Below, piece by piece: positions 61,081 through 64,000 of a DNA stretch of 64,000 nucleotides. Under the pieces are notes generated by a model, which saw only the letters and a list, made by a program, of their open reading frames with translations, made no database searches and was not told the origin of the DNA. The stretch is from Vibrio zhanjiangensis. Lineage in GTDB: Bacteria; Pseudomonadota; Gammaproteobacteria; Enterobacterales; Vibrionaceae. Every line of letters starts with the position of its first letter. The stretch's first letter is position 1. The position numbers were made by a program, and so were the translations under genes. The DNA lies in NCBI RefSeq assembly GCF_030161235.1, contig NZ_BSPW01000077.1, positions 62,001 through 126,000 of the forward strand, read 5' to 3'.

Positions 61081-62223
61081 ATGTTTGCTATATTTAAAAC
61101 TTTTTTTTGGCTAGGTTGGGTAAGCTTTGGTGGCCCCGCAGCCCACATAGGCTATTTTCGCCAAACTTTTGTTAACCAGTTCAAATGGTTAGATGACAAA
61201 GAGTATGCTCAGCTTGTGGCCTTAAGTCAGTTTTTGCCTGGACCAGGATCGAGTCAAGTGGGCTTTGCTATTGGATACAAACGCGGTGGGTTACTTGGGG
61301 CGATATTGGCGTTTCTCGGCTTTACGCTTCCTTCGGTGATTATCATGCTATGCCTTGCTTTACTGAGCAGTGAATTAAGCCAGAATCCCTTGTTCCAAAG
61401 TATCGTTCATAGCTTGAAGCTGCTCGCCGTTATCGTCGTGGCCGATGCAACCTGGGGAATGTATCACAGCTTCTGTAAGCAAAGACTCACCGTCAGTCTA
61501 TGTTTTGCTACAACATCTGCACTGCTCCTACTTCCCAGCATATCAACACAGCTGATTGTTTTAGCCCTTGCAGCAATGATTGGCGCAAAGTACCTCGCTT
61601 TAAATGGCACTCAGACCAATAATAGCTTTAAGCCCTCGCTCTGGCCATTGGTGCTTTTTTGTCTTCTTATCGTGCTGCCATTTCTGACGTCAACGACACC
61701 TGTTATCCAGTTGTTTAGTGACTTTTTTCAGGCTGGAAGTTTAGTATTCGGCGGTGGCCATGTCGTTCTGCCTCTACTGCAAAATATGGTTGGCGATCAG
61801 ATATCCCAAGATGCTTTTCTGACTGGTTATGCCACTGCGCAAGCTGTACCTGGCCCTATGTTTACTTTCGCCACTTACATAGGCTATCAACTGATGCCAG
61901 AGGCCCCGATTACAGGCGCGTTAGTTGCAACATTAGGTGTTTTTTTACCGGGGTTCCTGCTCCTTCTTTGCGTGCTTAAACATTGGCAATACCTTGCTCA
62001 AATACCCAAAATTTCAGGCGCGTTGAATGGCATCAATGCGACCGTGGTCGGACTGCTGTTAGCCGCACTCTATCAACCTGTATTTACGAGTGCAATACTA
62101 AGCACAAGCGATCTTGTGTTTGTTCTTTTTGGGTTCTATCTATACAAAGAACTAAAACTGCCGATGATATGGGTCGTGTGCAGTTTTATTATCATAGGAA
62201 GCTTGAGTCATTACGCCGGCTAA
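61081..62223 (+). CDS. chrA: Chromate efflux transporter ChrA
   Basis: CHR-family ion transporter of 380 residues with two homologous halves. The N-half starts FFWLGWVSFGGPAAHIGYFRQ and has LSQFLPGPGSSQVGFAIGYKRGG. The C-half mirrors it with AGSLVFGGGHVVLPLLQNM and YATAQAVPGPMFTFATYIGY. The repeated FGG and PGP motifs are the family hallmarks. Typical members export chromate, though the physiological substrate may be another oxyanion. No chrB. It converges with the tadD-like gene, 13 nt apart. Confidence 0.93.
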   Translation: MFAIFKTFFWLGWVSFGGPAAHIGYFRQTFVNQFKWLDDKEYAQLVALSQFLPGPGSSQVGFAIGYKRGGLLGAILAFLGFTLPSVIIMLCLALLSSELSQNPLFQSIVHSLKLLAVIVVADATWGMYHSFCKQRLTVSLCFATTSALLLLPSISTQLIVLALAAMIGAKYLALNGTQTNNSFKPSLWPLVLFCLLIVLPFLTSTTPVIQLFSDFFQAGSLVFGGGHVVLPLLQNMVGDQISQDAFLTGYATAQAVPGPMFTFATYIGYQLMPEAPITGALVATLGVFLPGFLLLLCVLKHWQYLAQIPKISGALNGINATVVGLLLAALYQPVFTSAILSTSDLVFVLFGFYLYKELKLPMIWVVCSFIIIGSLSHYAG

Positions 62224-62236
62224 CTCGTGGCACTAA

Positions 62237-63253
62237 TTAATTGTTACCAGAGACACCCGCTGACGATTGCTCTCTAACCAAGGCTAATGCTCGCTCCAAG
62301 TTTTCATTGGCAATTTTATAGTAAGACGTTTTACTATCAATCGCTTGTTGCAAATATGGAATGGCTTGATCGGGCTTACCCTGTAGGATTAAGAAATACC
62401 CAACATTGTTGAGTGCCTCAGGTTTTTCCATATGTTTTGAAAATACATTGACCGCTCGAGTAATTTCACCTTTTCCAAGATAGATAAGCGCAAGATTATT
62501 TAGCGCTTTTTCATTGTTAGGCTCTTGTTTTAGAGCCTCAAGCACAAAACGCTGGGCTTTTCGATAATCTCCCGACATGTAAAACGAATAGCTGACATTA
62601 ATCAAGGTTTTCATCGAGTCAGGCTTAATACTCAAAGCTTGTTTATAGTATGCCTGTGCAAGTTTATGTTCTGAGTCAATATCGGCAATAACACCAAGGC
62701 CCATGTAGGCGTATTCTGGCGAGTATTTATCTACCTTGAGATCAACTATCTTATCGATATCCTCTCTATTCTTGTTGTTTATATTGCTGTTGTTATTAAA
62801 CCTAATTTGATCGGCATTTATGGCTCGATAGAAATAACTCTTACCGAGTTCCAAGTCTCCTGTTTTACTATATATAGTTCCCAACTGCTCTAAAGCTTTT
62901 ATGTTGTCAGGGTTCTCTTTCACACCTAATAAAAATGCTTTCTCAGCCAGTTCAAGGTTTTCTCTCGACTGATGAATGCGGCCGATGTTGTAAAGGGCTC
63001 GATCTTTGTATTCACCATTTTCAAAAGACAATGAACGAATATATTCATACAAGGCGAGATCACTATTACCGCTAGCAAGTGCAGTATCCCCTCTTGAAAT
63101 GGCTTCCTGCTCTGTTTTAGGTGGCTCCTGCGAAGATAACGTATCAATTGGCTTACCATCATAGAGCGAAGTATCTATACCGGGTTGACTCGATGAGCAA
63201 CCCGCTAGTAACAGCACAATCAAAGATAACGAAGTAAAATGAAGTCCTTTCAT
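62237..63253 (-). CDS. tadD: TPR-repeat lipoprotein, TadD-like
   Basis: The start is ATG 63253, preceded by AAGGA, giving 338 residues. An upstream in-frame start would add 29 residues before the signal. A lipoprotein signal ends in the lipobox LLAGC (about residue 20). The rest is tandem tetratricopeptide repeats (about 50-330; for example ALEQLGTIYSKTGDLELGKSYFYRAI and ALNNLALIYLGKGEITRAVNVF). Next to tadC it is best read as TadD, a pilotin-like protein of the Tad (Flp) pilus machine. A tight 14-nt gap joins it to tadC. Confidence 0.85.
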   Translation of the reverse strand: MKGLHFTSLSLIVLLLAGCSSSQPGIDTSLYDGKPIDTLSSQEPPKTEQEAISRGDTALASGNSDLALYEYIRSLSFENGEYKDRALYNIGRIHQSRENLELAEKAFLLGVKENPDNIKALEQLGTIYSKTGDLELGKSYFYRAINADQIRFNNNSNINNKNREDIDKIVDLKVDKYSPEYAYMGLGVIADIDSEHKLAQAYYKQALSIKPDSMKTLINVSYSFYMSGDYRKAQRFVLEALKQEPNNEKALNNLALIYLGKGEITRAVNVFSKHMEKPEALNNVGYFLILQGKPDQAIPYLQQAIDSKTSYYKIANENLERALALVREQSSAGVSGNN

Positions 63254-63267
63254 AACGGGGTCCTTGG

Positions 63268-64000
63268 TTATCCGTTTCCTAAACTTGACGTGAATGAGAG
63301 CATCGATGGGCCAATGGCGACAATAAAGAAGCATGGCCAAATAAATAACAACAACGGAAAAATCATCTTAGTGGGTATTTTAGCCGCAATTTCCTCTACT
63401 TCTTGATTGCGTTTATCCCGATAATCCTCAGTGTATTCGCGCAAGGTCTGAGATAGACTACCACCAATGCGTGACGCATGAGCTAACATAGTGACCAAGC
63501 CTGCAATTTCAGTCAGCCCTGTACGATCGATCAAATCCTCAAACGCATCAGACATCTCAACCCCAGCATTAATTTTGACACACACTGTATCCAATTCATC
63601 AGCAAAATCGGGATGAGAAATATTGATCTCATCTGCCACTCGACGCAGTGCAGCATTGAAACCTAATCCAGATTCAGTACATACAACAAGTAAATCCAAC
63701 GCATCTGCGATTCCACTACGGATTTTCTTCTGACGCTTCTCAACTAGGCGATTAAGTAAAACATTTGGGGCATATAAACCAGCACCGACACACAGGGCCA
63801 GCGCAAAGTTGAGCATCGACATTTCAGGAAAAAGAAAATACACCGCTGCCGCCGAAGCCAAGCCCAAAATAAGCGAAATCCCTTTAAATGCATAAAATAT
63901 TGTTAGTGCATCGGCATCATGATAACCAGCATGCATTAACTTGTGCCTAATACTCTCAGTCTCTTTTGAGTTTGAGCTTTTCATCATAGGCGCTAGTGAT
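63268..64000 (-). CDS. tadC: Tad secretion system membrane protein TadC, 5' end cut by window edge
   Basis: GspF-like inner-membrane platform protein of Tad (Flp) pili. The visible 239 residues begin at ATG 63987, but the frame stays open to the edge (Ser-Leu-Ala-Pro precede it) and TadC proteins are usually about 290-310 residues, so the true start lies beyond the window. Landmarks: helices at about 35-70, KKIRSGIADALDLLVVCTESGLGFNAALRRVADE, RIGGSLSQTLREYTEDYRDKR, and the closing helix PLLLFIWPCFFIVAIGPSM. It precedes tadD by 14 nt. Confidence 0.9.
   Translation of the reverse strand, partial: SLAPMMKSSNSKETESIRHKLMHAGYHDADALTIFYAFKGISLILGLASAAAVYFLFPEMSMLNFALALCVGAGLYAPNVLLNRLVEKRQKKIRSGIADALDLLVVCTESGLGFNAALRRVADEINISHPDFADELDTVCVKINAGVEMSDAFEDLIDRTGLTEIAGLVTMLAHASRIGGSLSQTLREYTEDYRDKRNQEVEEIAAKIPTKMIFPLLLFIWPCFFIVAIGPSMLSFTSSLGNG

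Overview
The window is about 64 kb of ordinary gammaproteobacterial chromosome, most likely from a Vibrio or close Vibrionaceae relative. This rests on the gene families and their arrangement: an oxyR2/prx2 divergon, a pstC/pstA pair with long periplasmic insertions beside ppk-ppx and phoBR, a RodZ-IspG-HisS-YfgM-BamB-Der block, and RecBCD convergent with argA. Nearly every long reading frame belongs to a known family. I see no prophage, insertion sequence, CRISPR array, rRNA or tRNA gene. Base composition looks uniform apart from AT-rich spacers.

Layout. 1-8.2 kb, minus strand: der (cut by the left edge), bamB, yfgM, hisS, ispG, rodZ and rlmN (outer-membrane assembly, translation, isoprenoid synthesis, cell shape, rRNA/tRNA methylation). 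8.3-10.7 kb, minus: csdE, tcdA and mltA. 10.9-21.6 kb: argA (plus) with a double ARG-box-like operator, converging on recC-recB-recD (minus). 21.7-25.0 kb: a TDT-family transporter with a divergent LysR regulator, SOS-type yebG with a clear LexA box, and cutC. 25.0-37.2 kb: a phosphate cluster, pstCAB-phoU (minus), ppk-ppx (plus, overlapping) and phoB-phoR-pstS-like (minus). Matching Pho boxes, each exactly 10 nt upstream of a -10 element, lie before pstC and phoB. 37.4-41.5 kb: rdgC, then trhP(yegQ)-yfhL, mepA and a DUF1904 gene. 41.6-47.3 kb, minus: queA, tgt, yajC, secD and secF. 47.6-50.2 kb, plus: a two-CBS protein and an HBM-type chemoreceptor. 50.3-53.3 kb, minus: the glyoxylate shunt aceB-aceA behind a long AT-rich regulatory spacer. 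53.9-57.0 kb: oxyR2/prx2 and dapD. 57.0-62.2 kb: nnrS, a gamma-glutamylcyclotransferase-like gene, a small outer-membrane barrel, a PAP2_3 membrane phosphatase and chrA. 62.2-64 kb, minus: the end of a Tad pilus locus, tadC (cut by the right edge) and a TadD-like TPR lipoprotein.

How the genes work together. PhoBR would sense phosphate and drive Pst uptake while Ppk and Ppx store and release polyphosphate. OxyR2 would control the adjacent peroxiredoxin. TrhP and the YfhL ferredoxin are probably one tRNA hydroxylation unit. YajC-SecDF supports Sec export, and YfgM and BamB act on exported proteins.

I did not find a convincing undescribed multi-gene system. The less explained signals are regulatory: a nested 14-bp inverted repeat between bamB and der, a perfect 16-bp palindrome upstream of aceB, a 19-bp palindrome upstream of trhP, periodic repeats upstream of prx2 and dapD, and an inverted repeat over the rlmN promoter.
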